Source of the DNA: an uncultured Lachnospiraceae bacterium
GTDB taxonomy: Bacteria > Bacillota > Clostridia > Lachnospirales > Lachnospiraceae
Assembly (NCBI GenBank): GCA_902782965.1
Contig: CACZPG010000093.1
Location: forward strand, 1-7,743
DNA: 7,743 bases
Reading direction: 5' to 3'
Positions within the stretch are counted from its first letter, which is position 1. Every line of letters starts with the position of its first letter. Of this stretch, positions 1-6,430 are shown one piece after another. A program made the translations under genes and the position numbers. The notes under the pieces were generated by a model that worked only from the letters and a program-made list of their open reading frames with translations, had not been told where the DNA came from and did not search any database.

Positions 1-26
1 CTCCATTATTTCTGTGAGAAAAACTA

Positions 27-93
27 TTTTTCGCGCACGAAAAAAACCCACATTATTGCGTAAACTTAAGTTTAGCATGATTGTGGGTTTTTT
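27..93. terminator. Bidirectional intrinsic terminator after the thioredoxin-reductase gene
   Basis: A perfect 12-bp inverted repeat pairs AAAAAACCCACA (41-52) with TGTGGGTTTTTT (82-93). Read on the minus strand it follows the trxB-like stop codon by 37 bases and ends in a T run, so it should terminate the nrdD-trxB transcript. The A and T tracts on opposite sides mean it could also stop a convergent plus-strand gene lying left of the window. The 29-base loop contains a perfect 14-bp palindrome, TAAACTTAAGTTTA (61-74). A second, overlapping small inverted repeat, TTTTTCG/CGAAAAA (27-33/38-44), shares the A tract. Function is inferred from structure. Bases 1-26 and 94-130 show nothing else I can name. 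Confidence 0.8.
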
Positions 94-130
94 GCAAGAA
101 TAGCGGCCGCCTCGCTTATATACTTTTCAT

Positions 131-1045
131 CTACCCGGCCAGATATGCGCAGGCGGCCATGGCTGCATAGGCGCCGTCTGAGCAGGCAGTTGCTACCTGA
201 CGCAAGGTCTTGGAGCGGCAGTCTCCTGCAACGAATAATCCGGGTGTCTTAGTCTCGGCTATATTGACAGCATCAATGTAGCCGTAATCATTCAGATCAG
301 CCATTTCCGAGAATATCTTATTCTCAGGCACAAGTCCGACTGCGAGAAATACTCCGTCGCAGCTTACTTCTCTGATTTCACCAGCCTCTTCATAACGTAC
401 TCCTACGATTTTCTTATCTGTTTCGCCTTCAGTAATGTATCCCAGAACTTTGGTTCCTACGTGAGTTTCTACATTACTATGGGCAAGGAGCTGGTCCTGC
501 AGCTTCTTATCTGCGGTGAAAACCGGCATATCCTGAAGTATGATCAGTTTTGAGACTATGTCTGCCAGGAGATTACCTTCAACAAAAGCTGAATTTCCTC
601 CACCTACCATTACAACAGTCCTGTCTCTGTAGAAATCTCCATCACATACTGCACAGAAGCTGATTCCATTACCTATAAGTTCTTCCTCACCCTCAAGTCC
701 AAGTGTCCTGTGGGTTGTACCTGTTGCGATTACTACAGTTCTGCCTTCATAGGAGCCACCTTCTGCTGTCTTTACTGTAAAGGATTCCGTACCCTTCTCA
801 ACAGAAATAACTTCTTCCAGTGTAACCTCTGCTCCCTGACCCATGGCCTGTTCCAGCATACGGTCAGCAAAATCATCTCCACTGATAGAATCAAATCCCG
901 GTATATTTTCAACCTTCGGAGAATTAACTATCTGTCCTCCGAATACTGATTTCTCTATAACAAATACAGACTTTCCATTACGAAGTCCGTATATTGCAGC
1001 AGTAAGTCCCGCCGGACCACCACCGATAATTACTATATCGTACAT
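131..1045 (-). CDS. trxB: Thioredoxin-reductase-like FAD disulfide oxidoreductase, atypical NADPH site
   Basis: This 304-residue protein has the normal length and layout of low-molecular-weight bacterial thioredoxin reductase, a cytosolic flavoenzyme that reduces the disulfide of thioredoxin-like proteins. The N-terminal FAD motif GGGPAG is at 8-13. The nucleotide domain has GGGNSA at 148-153, with the redox pair C131-A-V-C134 just before it. The C-terminal FAD motif AGDCRSKTLRQ is at 273-283. The family's HRRxxxR motif, which binds the 2'-phosphate of NADPH, is missing: the equivalent stretch (about 168-178) reads I-I-L-Q-D-M-P-V-F-T-A. The electron donor may therefore be NADH, ferredoxin or something else. 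The ATG at 1045 is preceded by AGAGGA about 8 bases upstream. The gene lies 83 bp behind nrdD on the same strand, which suggests it serves the redoxin domain fused to NrdD. The family call is firm; the exact donor and substrate are inferred. Confidence 0.9.
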   Translation of the reverse strand: MYDIVIIGGGPAGLTAAIYGLRNGKSVFVIEKSVFGGQIVNSPKVENIPGFDSISGDDFADRMLEQAMGQGAEVTLEEVISVEKGTESFTVKTAEGGSYEGRTVVIATGTTHRTLGLEGEEELIGNGISFCAVCDGDFYRDRTVVMVGGGNSAFVEGNLLADIVSKLIILQDMPVFTADKKLQDQLLAHSNVETHVGTKVLGYITEGETDKKIVGVRYEEAGEIREVSCDGVFLAVGLVPENKIFSEMADLNDYGYIDAVNIAETKTPGLFVAGDCRSKTLRQVATACSDGAYAAMAACAYLAG

Positions 1046-1091
1046 ACTACAATTCCTCTTCTACATCTATTATATTTATCTATTATATAAC

Positions 1092-1121
1092 ATACGCCTT
1101 TCCACTGATGGAAAGGCGTAT
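1092..1121 (-). terminator. Strong stem-loop between nrdD and trxB, no U tract
   Basis: A perfect 12-bp inverted repeat, ATACGCCTTTCC (1092-1103) and GGAAAGGCGTAT (1110-1121), extends to 13 bp with a four-base loop. On the minus strand it starts 7 bases after the nrdD stop codon. The sequence that follows is GTTATATAATAG rather than a run of T, so it is not a canonical intrinsic terminator. It could be a partial terminator or an RNA 3'-end stabiliser that sets nrdD above trxB. Two TATAAT hexamers lie just downstream (1082-1087, 1069-1074) but have no recognisable -35 box. I therefore favour readthrough from nrdD over an independent trxB promoter. Confidence 0.6.
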
Positions 1122-1128
1122 ACCAATT

Positions 1129-3555
1129 TTATAAGTTATGAACCTTCAGCCACTCAGCTGCTGCATTATCACCAACGAATCTTGTTCCATCCGGATCAAT
1201 AATAGTAGGTGTCTGCTGGATTCCAAGTTCTCTTGCGATATCCATATTCTGAGAGCAGTTTACTTCATTGTAATCTACCTTGGCAAGCTTGAATCTCTGC
1301 TCAGCACCCTTGCACTTAGGGCAATGATCCTTAACATACATTACCGGCTTATCTGATACTGAACCAGTTGTTTCAACAGTTTCAGAAACGCCCTTTGCTG
1401 TTTCTGTTTTCTCTGCATTGGAACCGGCACGCGAGAATTCAGGCTCATTATACTGAATCTTCTGAGGGCCATCATGAGTAAGTTTACTTACCATGATGTC
1501 ATATTCACGACGATCCATATATTCCTGTGTCTTTCCGTCATTCCAGTTCTGAATTGGACGATAGTATCCTGTTATACGGCTGTAAACCTCAGTCTTCTCG
1601 CCACAGTCAGGACATACATATACTTCACCGGTAATATATCCGTGATTCTTACATACTGAATAAGTAGGTGATATTGTATAATAAGGAAGTCTGTAATTCT
1701 CAGCAATCTTACGAACAAGTGTTGCTGCTGACTTCCAGTCAGGAAGCTTCTCACCAAGGAATGCATGGAATACAGTTCCTGAGGTATATAATGTCTGAAG
1801 ATTATCCTGAACATCCAGAGCTGAGAATATATCCTCTGTATATCCAACAGGCAGATGAGAGGAATTGGTATAATATGGTGTACCATTCTCATTGGCTGTG
1901 ATGATCTCCGGATACTGTTCCTTATCATGTTTAGCAAAACGATAAGTTGTAGACTCAGCAGGTGTAGCCTCGAGATTATAGAGATCTCCATACTGTTCCT
2001 GATAATCACTAAGTTTCTCTCTCATGTGGTTAAGTACTTCTGCCGCAAACTTCTGAGTTTCTTCATGAGTAAGATCCTTGTGAAGCCATTTAGCATTAAG
2101 ACCAACCTCATTCATTCCGATAAGACCAATAGTTGAGAAATGATTATTGAAGGTTCCGAGATATCTTCTTGTATATGGATAGAGACCTGTATCAAGAAGC
2201 TTTGTAATAACTGTTCTCTTAGTCTTAAGTGATCTTGCAGAAATATCCATAAGTCTGTCAAGTCTTGCATAGAAATCTGCCTCATCCTTTGCAAGATATG
2301 CTATACGAGGAAGATTGATCGTAACAACACCTACAGAACCTGTTGACTCACCACTTCCGAAGAAACCACCGGATTTCTTACGAAGTTCACGAAGATCAAG
2401 TCTGAGTCTGCAGCACATACTGCGGACATCACTTGGCTCCATATCTGAATTAATATAGTTTGAGAAATATGGTGTACCATATTTAGCTGTCATTTCGAAG
2501 AGAAGCTTATTGTTCTCTGTATCATCCCAGTTGAAGTTCTTTGTAATAGAATATGTAGGAATAGGATACTGGAATCCACGGCCGTTAGCATCACCCTCGA
2601 TCATTATCTCGATGAATGCCTTATTAACCATATCCATTTCCTTCTGACATTCACCATAGGTAAAGTCAACCTGCTTTCCACCTACCCAGCAGTTCTCTTC
2701 CTTCATATCGTTAGGAACTGTCCAGTCAAGAGTTATATTGGTGAATGGTGACTGTGTGCCCCATCTTGAAGGTGTATTTACACCGAAGATAAAGGACTGA
2801 ATACACTGCTTAACTTCCTTCTGTGTCAGATTATCAATCTTTACGAACGGAGCAAGATATGTATCAAATGATGAAAATGCCTGAGCACCTGCCCACTCAT
2901 TCTGCATGATACCAAGGAAGTTAACCATCTGATTACAAAGTGTTGACAGATGTCCTGCAGGAGCAGAGGTTATCTTTCCCGGAACTCCTCCAAGTCCTTC
3001 CTGAATAAGCTGTTTAAGTGACCATCCTGCACAGTAACCTGTAAGCATACTAAGGTCATGAATATGAATAGCTGCGCTTCTGTGAGCATCTGCTATTTCC
3101 TGATCATATATCTCACTGAGCCAGTAATTAGCTGTAATAGCTCCTGAGTTTGAAAGAATAAGTCCACCTACGCTATATGTAACGGTTGAATTCTCTTTAA
3201 CACGCCAGTCATTAATCTGAAGATAATTGTCTACAATATCCTTATAATTGAGCATTGCATTCTTAACGTTACGAATCTTCTCTCTCTGCTTTCTGTAAAG
3301 GATATATGCCTTAGCAACATCTGTATATCCTGCTTCAGAGAGAATCTTCTCTGCGCTATCCTGAATATCCTCGACTGAGATTACATCATCCTTGATCTTA
3401 TCCTCGAAATCGCTTGTTACACGAAGAGCAAGCATATCGATCACACTTGGATGATACTGTTTCTGACAGCCTACGAAAGCCTTCTCTATCGCAGAACTGA
3501 TCTTTGAAACATCAAAATCTACTATTACTCCATCCCTTTTTAAAACCCGGTACAT
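1129..3555 (-). CDS. nrdD: Anaerobic (class III) ribonucleoside-triphosphate reductase with fused C-terminal glutaredoxin/NrdH domain
   Basis: This glycyl-radical enzyme of 808 residues reduces ribonucleoside triphosphates to dNTPs without oxygen. Residues 1-95 form an ATP-cone allosteric domain (KRDG near 6-9, FDVSKI near 14-19). The ten-stranded barrel core follows. C381-C382 (MCCRLRLD) probably include the thiyl-radical cysteine, as in Thermotoga-type rather than E. coli/T4-type NrdD. A zinc site is formed by C635-x2-H638 and C648-x2-C651. The glycyl radical is expected at G663 in RITGY. A low-complexity linker (about 706-735) leads to a complete NrdH/glutaredoxin-like domain (736-808) with C745-P-K-C748 and a cis-Pro in TPT (782-784). 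The ATG at 3555 has AAGGAGA 10 bases upstream. The extra domain explains the length above the usual 600-720 residues and suggests redoxin rather than formate as reductant (inference). Expression is probably under NrdR control. Confidence 0.96.
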   Translation of the reverse strand: MYRVLKRDGVIVDFDVSKISSAIEKAFVGCQKQYHPSVIDMLALRVTSDFEDKIKDDVISVEDIQDSAEKILSEAGYTDVAKAYILYRKQREKIRNVKNAMLNYKDIVDNYLQINDWRVKENSTVTYSVGGLILSNSGAITANYWLSEIYDQEIADAHRSAAIHIHDLSMLTGYCAGWSLKQLIQEGLGGVPGKITSAPAGHLSTLCNQMVNFLGIMQNEWAGAQAFSSFDTYLAPFVKIDNLTQKEVKQCIQSFIFGVNTPSRWGTQSPFTNITLDWTVPNDMKEENCWVGGKQVDFTYGECQKEMDMVNKAFIEIMIEGDANGRGFQYPIPTYSITKNFNWDDTENNKLLFEMTAKYGTPYFSNYINSDMEPSDVRSMCCRLRLDLRELRKKSGGFFGSGESTGSVGVVTINLPRIAYLAKDEADFYARLDRLMDISARSLKTKRTVITKLLDTGLYPYTRRYLGTFNNHFSTIGLIGMNEVGLNAKWLHKDLTHEETQKFAAEVLNHMREKLSDYQEQYGDLYNLEATPAESTTYRFAKHDKEQYPEIITANENGTPYYTNSSHLPVGYTEDIFSALDVQDNLQTLYTSGTVFHAFLGEKLPDWKSAATLVRKIAENYRLPYYTISPTYSVCKNHGYITGEVYVCPDCGEKTEVYSRITGYYRPIQNWNDGKTQEYMDRREYDIMVSKLTHDGPQKIQYNEPEFSRAGSNAEKTETAKGVSETVETTGSVSDKPVMYVKDHCPKCKGAEQRFKLAKVDYNEVNCSQNMDIARELGIQQTPTIIDPDGTRFVGDNAAAEWLKVHNL

Positions 3556-3565
3556 AATTAAGTGG

Positions 3566-3572
3566 TCTCCTT
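3566..3572 (-). promoter_or_regulatory. nrdD ribosome binding site
   Basis: AAGGAGA on the minus strand sits 10 bases before the nrdD ATG. It fixes that start, and the start places the ATP-cone at the expected N-terminal position. Confidence 0.85.
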
Positions 3573-3633
3573 CCCCTTTTTATAAATTTTAGTATTTTTC
3601 GAACAAAAACCGCTAAAACGGTTGGTATGTAAG

Positions 3634-3662
3634 AAGATACCATCAAACAGAAAAAATGTCAA
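3634..3662 (-). promoter_or_regulatory. Sigma-A promoter of nrdD
   Basis: On the minus strand there is a perfect -35 hexamer TTGACA (3657-3662), a 17-base spacer, and TATCTT as -10 (3634-3639, 4 of 6 matches to TATAAT). Transcription would start near 3627, leaving a leader of about 70 bases before nrdD. The -35 hexamer lies completely within the promoter-proximal NrdR-like box. Binding of the repressor there would block RNA polymerase directly. Confidence 0.7.
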
Positions 3663-3672
3663 TATCTAGTAT
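3657..3672 (-). promoter_or_regulatory. NrdR box, promoter-proximal
   Basis: This 16-base site reads TGTCAATATCTAGTAT on the plus strand. It matches the NrdR consensus (ACACWATATMTWGTGT, from memory) at about 12 of 16 positions, including the whole C-A-A-TAT-C-T-A-G-T core. It overlaps the nrdD -35 hexamer. NrdR is the ATP-cone/zinc repressor of ribonucleotide reductase operons and normally uses two such boxes; the partner lies 32 bp away. The nrdR gene itself is not in this window. Confidence 0.65.
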
Positions 3673-3688
3673 GTATTTTTTTGCACAA

Positions 3689-3704
3689 ACACAAGATATT
3701 GACA
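3689..3704 (-). promoter_or_regulatory. NrdR box, promoter-distal
   Basis: This 16-base site reads ACACAAGATATTGACA on the plus strand. Its left half, ACAC-A-A, matches the NrdR consensus perfectly, and the core is a good match. It starts exactly 32 bp from the proximal box, about three helical turns, which puts both boxes on the same DNA face as in known NrdR operators. It also forms part of one arm of a perfect 15-bp inverted repeat with the other box. Confidence 0.65.
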
Positions 3705-3746
3705 TTTTGACTCATTGTATATTATTCAATTATAGTGAATATTTCC

Positions 3747-4454
3747 CTAAAAACCACGTATTCCGACGCTGCCCACATATGGTCTGACTATGTCGGAAAA
3801 TGTCATCATTTCGTCTTTTCCATATGCCTCAAGACCACTATATGGTACCGTATCTCTGTCTACAAATCCCTGAAGGAAATATTTATCTGCCCCTTTGATC
3901 ATTTCAGCTATCCCTTTGAAAGAATCAGCATCGTGAAATTGTTTTATAACAGTGGTTCTGAATTCATAATCAAAGCCGGTCTCAGATTCTCTTCCTTTGC
4001 CGATAATATAATTCACATTATCCCTTATATTCGAAATATCAAAACCGGGTAGTCCTATGGTCTCTCCGTACCTCTCAGGGCTGTTCTTAATATCCATGGC
4101 CACATAATCCACCAGTCCTGCTTCAACCACCTTTACAAGCTCGTCAGGATGGTTACCGTTGGTATCCAGTTTTATCATAAAGCCCATATCTCTGATCTGT
4201 TTCATAAGTTCAGGTAGTTCCCGCCTTAACAGCGGCTCACCACCGGTAAATGCGACTCCATCCAGAAGCCCTTTTCTGCCTTCCAGAAATTTAAGCAGTT
4301 CCGTTTCATCCATGATAGCCGGAGAAGAAGCATCTACTATCTCCCAATTGTGACAAAAAGGACACCTCATATCACAGCCACCAAGAAAAACAGTACATGC
4401 AACCTTTCCCGGAAAATCCAGTAATGTCATTTTCTGCAATCCATGTATATTCAT
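3747..4454 (-). CDS. nrdG: Anaerobic ribonucleotide reductase activating protein (radical SAM, NrdG2 type)
   Basis: This 235-residue radical-SAM enzyme binds a [4Fe-4S] cluster and cleaves S-adenosylmethionine to put the glycyl radical on NrdD. The cluster motif is C27-D-M-R-C31-P-F-C34, followed by the SAM-binding TGGEP at 70-74. LDTNGN at 96-101 and AMDIKN at 119-124 are typical of this class. The protein is longer than E. coli NrdG (about 154 residues) and fits the NrdG2 family of about 230 residues found with Thermotoga-type NrdD. The ATG at 4454 has AGAAGG about 6 bases upstream. The gene is upstream of nrdD, the reverse of the E. coli nrdD-nrdG order. The NrdR-controlled promoter lies between the two genes, so nrdG may be expressed separately. 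Confidence 0.94.
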   Translation of the reverse strand: MNIHGLQKMTLLDFPGKVACTVFLGGCDMRCPFCHNWEIVDASSPAIMDETELLKFLEGRKGLLDGVAFTGGEPLLRRELPELMKQIRDMGFMIKLDTNGNHPDELVKVVEAGLVDYVAMDIKNSPERYGETIGLPGFDISNIRDNVNYIIGKGRESETGFDYEFRTTVIKQFHDADSFKGIAEMIKGADKYFLQGFVDRDTVPYSGLEAYGKDEMMTFSDIVRPYVGSVGIRGF

Positions 4455-4482
4455 TTCTATCCTTCTCTTTTCTGTTTATTAC

Positions 4483-4504
4483 GAGAAGCAAAATTCAGCT
4501 TCTC
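4483..4504. other. Small hairpin in the nrdG leader
   Basis: A perfect 7-bp inverted repeat, GAGAAGC (4483-4489) and GCTTCTC (4498-4504), has an 8-base loop. It lies about 30 bases upstream of the nrdG start and has no U tract on either strand, so it is not a clear terminator. It could be a leader-RNA structure. The role is unknown. Confidence 0.4.
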
Positions 4505-4514
4505 AGATTTAATC

Positions 4515-4549
4515 AAAAGTGAGCCCTAAAGAATCACCTTTACGGCTCA
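4515..4549 (-). terminator. Probable terminator overlapping the rnhA stop codon
   Basis: On the minus strand TGAGCC (which contains the rnhA TGA stop) pairs with GGCTCA. After one mismatch TAAAG pairs with CTTTA, leaving a 6-base loop. The arms are 4520-4531 and 4538-4549. A short T run (CTTTTGATT) follows. The stem is reasonable but the U tract is weak, so termination may be incomplete and nrdG could be partly transcribed from upstream. I see no convincing promoter in the remaining bases before nrdG. Confidence 0.5.
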
Positions 4550-5182
4550 TAATCCCAGGGCTTTCTTGGCCAGTTCATCCGCCTTATCATTTCCGGGATT
4601 ACCGGAATGCCCCTTAACCTTATGGAAATGTACTTCCAAACGGTCACAGATGGAATCATAATACTTCTTGTATGCCTTAGTTCCTTCTTTGTTGGTCTTC
4701 CATAGCCCAAGTGCCCATTTCTCGATTCCTTCGTAATCAAAATAAATATCTATACTTCTGATACCCTTTTCCAGACAGAATGCCATTGCGTGCATGGAAC
4801 CTTCAATCTCACCGGCCACATTTCGCATGGTGCTCATTTCTTCATCATAGAAGCTTTCTGATATTTCCGTGAGCTGTCCATCATAAAGGATTACTGCTCC
4901 GCAGGCATACCTTCCTGTATTTACATCGAAGCTCCCGTCCACAAAACTGATAGCTTCTGATTTTCTGTTTCTCTCCAGATACTCCTCCAGGCCTCCCTCT
5001 ACCTCTACCAGTTCATCCTGAGGAAGGTAGTCACCTATAAATGCCTCGGCTTCCTCAAGACTCTTAAAGCCCTTATAGACCGCTCCAGGAAAGCCATGTA
5101 CATTTGCCTTGCACTCATCCCAGGAGGTGTATATTCCCGGAACAAGGCCTGTTCTTACTGCATAATATTTCTTATCACTCAT
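4547..5182 (-). CDS. rnhA: Ribonuclease H type 1 with N-terminal viroplasmin (hybrid-binding) domain
   Basis: This 211-residue cytosolic endonuclease cuts the RNA strand of RNA:DNA hybrids such as R-loops and primers. Residues 4-49 are a caulimovirus-viroplasmin/hybrid-binding domain (YYAVRTG at 6-12, VYKGFKSLEEAE at 35-46), as in eukaryotic RNase H1. A short linker follows, then the catalytic domain from about 77. The metal-binding acids are visible: D82 (VDGSF), E125 (GEIEG), D149 (YFDYEG) and D199 (GNDKADELA). H192 lies in the KGHSG loop. The ATG at 5182 has GGAG about 11 bases upstream. The gene begins 23 bp after the S66 peptidase gene, so the two are probably co-transcribed. The pairing with nrdG downstream may be incidental. 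Confidence 0.95.
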   Translation of the reverse strand: MSDKKYYAVRTGLVPGIYTSWDECKANVHGFPGAVYKGFKSLEEAEAFIGDYLPQDELVEVEGGLEEYLERNRKSEAISFVDGSFDVNTGRYACGAVILYDGQLTEISESFYDEEMSTMRNVAGEIEGSMHAMAFCLEKGIRSIDIYFDYEGIEKWALGLWKTNKEGTKAYKKYYDSICDRLEVHFHKVKGHSGNPGNDKADELAKKALGL

Positions 5183-5205
5183 TTATTTATCAGCTCCAAA
5201 TAATG

Positions 5206-6378
5206 TCACACAAATTTATACCGGATATTAATACTGTTTCCTGAAGCCTCCACCTCAGCCATGCTGCCACAGATTATAGGCATCATAGGAGGCAGGTGAC
5301 CGATATCAAGATCCATTATGATAGGAACCCCCAGTCCACCTAATATATCCGTTACCGCACTATACTGATCAACTCCCAGTGCTTCTTCTGAGAAATGAAG
5401 AGGTCTTCCCATAAGAAATCCCTTAGCATATCTGAACCATCCGGCCTCACGCATCTGCCAGAGAGCTCTTCTCATGGAGAGCATATCCAGATCACAGGAT
5501 TCTATGAACCATATAATCCCGTCATCCTTATATTTCTCTAGAAATTCATCAACCTTATCATATCTGGTTCCAACCAGTAATGTAAGAAGATCCAGACATC
5601 CACCCAGAAGCCGTCCTTCCAGACATACAGTACCATTATAATCATCACCGGAAATCAGTTCTCCTTCAGAGCCCTGAAGAGCATACTGAAAAACAGTTCG
5701 CTCATTCACCTGATACGGAGTCAGGGGATCCGGTTCAACAGCTGCCGGCTCAGCCTGTGCTTCTGATTCAGTCAAAGCACCGTCCTCATCATCTGCAAAT
5801 GATTCTTCCTTCTCCCACAGCTTATATCCTGACACAGAATTAATCTCTCCTGTAATAAGCTTAAAGGCATCCTCTACCGACTCATGCCAGGGTTCTCTAC
5901 CGAAAGCCGGGGCGCAGGGACCGTAGATAGAAGCTGTATCAGCCAGCACCGCAGAAAGAAAAGTATAATTGGTATTATCAGAATACCCCATATACCATTT
6001 AGGTCTGCTCTTACTTATACTTTCAAAGTCCATGTAAGGAACAACCTCACACATCAGTTCTCCGCCGCCACAGGTAATAATTACATCAGATTCCTCATAG
6101 GTACTGTCAAAGCTTCCCTCAACCTTCTCAGAATCTGACATAACAGATTTCTCAATCATAGCAGCATTAAGCTCCTCACCGCATGCAGACGGCTTGTTAC
6201 TGATACCAATTCCGCAGTCACTGTAACAGTTCGGACCCAGCCAGGTCTTGTAACCCATTTCATGAAATATTCTGATTGCATTTTCAAATCTGGTTCTGTA
6301 CGGTTCTATGGCACATCCAAAGGAAGGTGCTATAAAGCCTATGGTTCCACCCTTCTTTAATGGTTCCGGATACCTCAT
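5206..6378 (-). CDS. S66-family LD-carboxypeptidase / MccF-like serine peptidase
   Basis: This 390-residue protein belongs to the S66 serine peptidases. The family includes LdcA, which removes the terminal D-Ala from murein tetrapeptides during wall recycling, and MccF, which cleaves microcin C-type toxic aminoacyl-nucleotides. The nucleophile is S133 in GYSDNT, preceded by the TCGGGE loop (102-107). The other triad members are E293 (FIES) and H361 (DIGH). No signal peptide is seen, so the protein is cytosolic. It is longer than usual LdcA (about 300 residues) because of an acidic insert at about 188-235, rich in Glu, Asp and Ala. Length and motifs lean toward the MccF-like branch, but substrate cannot be decided from sequence. 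The ATG at 6378 has AAAGGAG about 10 bases upstream. Confidence 0.88.
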   Translation of the reverse strand: MRYPEPLKKGGTIGFIAPSFGCAIEPYRTRFENAIRIFHEMGYKTWLGPNCYSDCGIGISNKPSACGEELNAAMIEKSVMSDSEKVEGSFDSTYEESDVIITCGGGELMCEVVPYMDFESISKSRPKWYMGYSDNTNYTFLSAVLADTASIYGPCAPAFGREPWHESVEDAFKLITGEINSVSGYKLWEKEESFADDEDGALTESEAQAEPAAVEPDPLTPYQVNERTVFQYALQGSEGELISGDDYNGTVCLEGRLLGGCLDLLTLLVGTRYDKVDEFLEKYKDDGIIWFIESCDLDMLSMRRALWQMREAGWFRYAKGFLMGRPLHFSEEALGVDQYSAVTDILGGLGVPIIMDLDIGHLPPMMPIICGSMAEVEASGNSINIRYKFV

Positions 6379-6412
6379 TCTGTATTATCTCCTTTATAAA
6401 AATGTAGAAATC

Positions 6413-6418
6413 ATTATA
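6413..6418 (-). promoter_or_regulatory. Possible -10 box upstream of the S66 peptidase gene
   Basis: A perfect TATAAT on the minus strand lies in the 52-bp gap between the GGDEF stop codon and the peptidase start, 34 bases upstream of the ATG. No good -35 hexamer stands 16-18 bases upstream. It is only a candidate internal promoter for the peptidase-rnhA pair. Confidence 0.35.
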
Positions 6419-6430
6419 ACCTCAGATACA

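Larger units (their letters stand above)
3653..3708 (-). terminator. 15-bp inverted repeat spanning both NrdR boxes, possible nrdG terminator
   Basis: AAAATGTCAATATCT (3653-3667) and AGATATTGACATTTT (3694-3708) are perfect complements with a 26-base loop. In a minus-strand transcript reading out of nrdG the hairpin would be followed by a run of Us, since the arm ends in TTTTTT. It could therefore act as a weak, AT-rich terminator for nrdG as well as an operator. The long loop and low GC content make termination uncertain. The symmetry may simply reflect the two operator half-sites. Confidence 0.35.

Noticed and set aside
102..111. GCGGCCGC (NotI) palindrome after trxB, considered as a cloning scar
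   Set aside because: The flanks read as ordinary intergenic DNA and no vector sequence is seen; a single 8-bp match is not evidence.
1069..1087. Independent promoter for the trxB-like gene
   Set aside because: Two TATAAT hexamers occur, but neither has a -35 element, and the region is simply AT-rich.
1572..2009. Long open frame on the minus strand inside nrdD, and other overlapping frames in both orientations
   Set aside because: They are frame shadows of strongly recognisable proteins, with odd composition (Ile/Arg/His-rich), no ribosome binding site and no family resemblance.
3699..3726. Plus-strand TTGACA as a divergent promoter antisense to nrdG
   Set aside because: The hexamer is the mirror half of the NrdR inverted repeat, and no good -10 box appears at 16-18 bases spacing.
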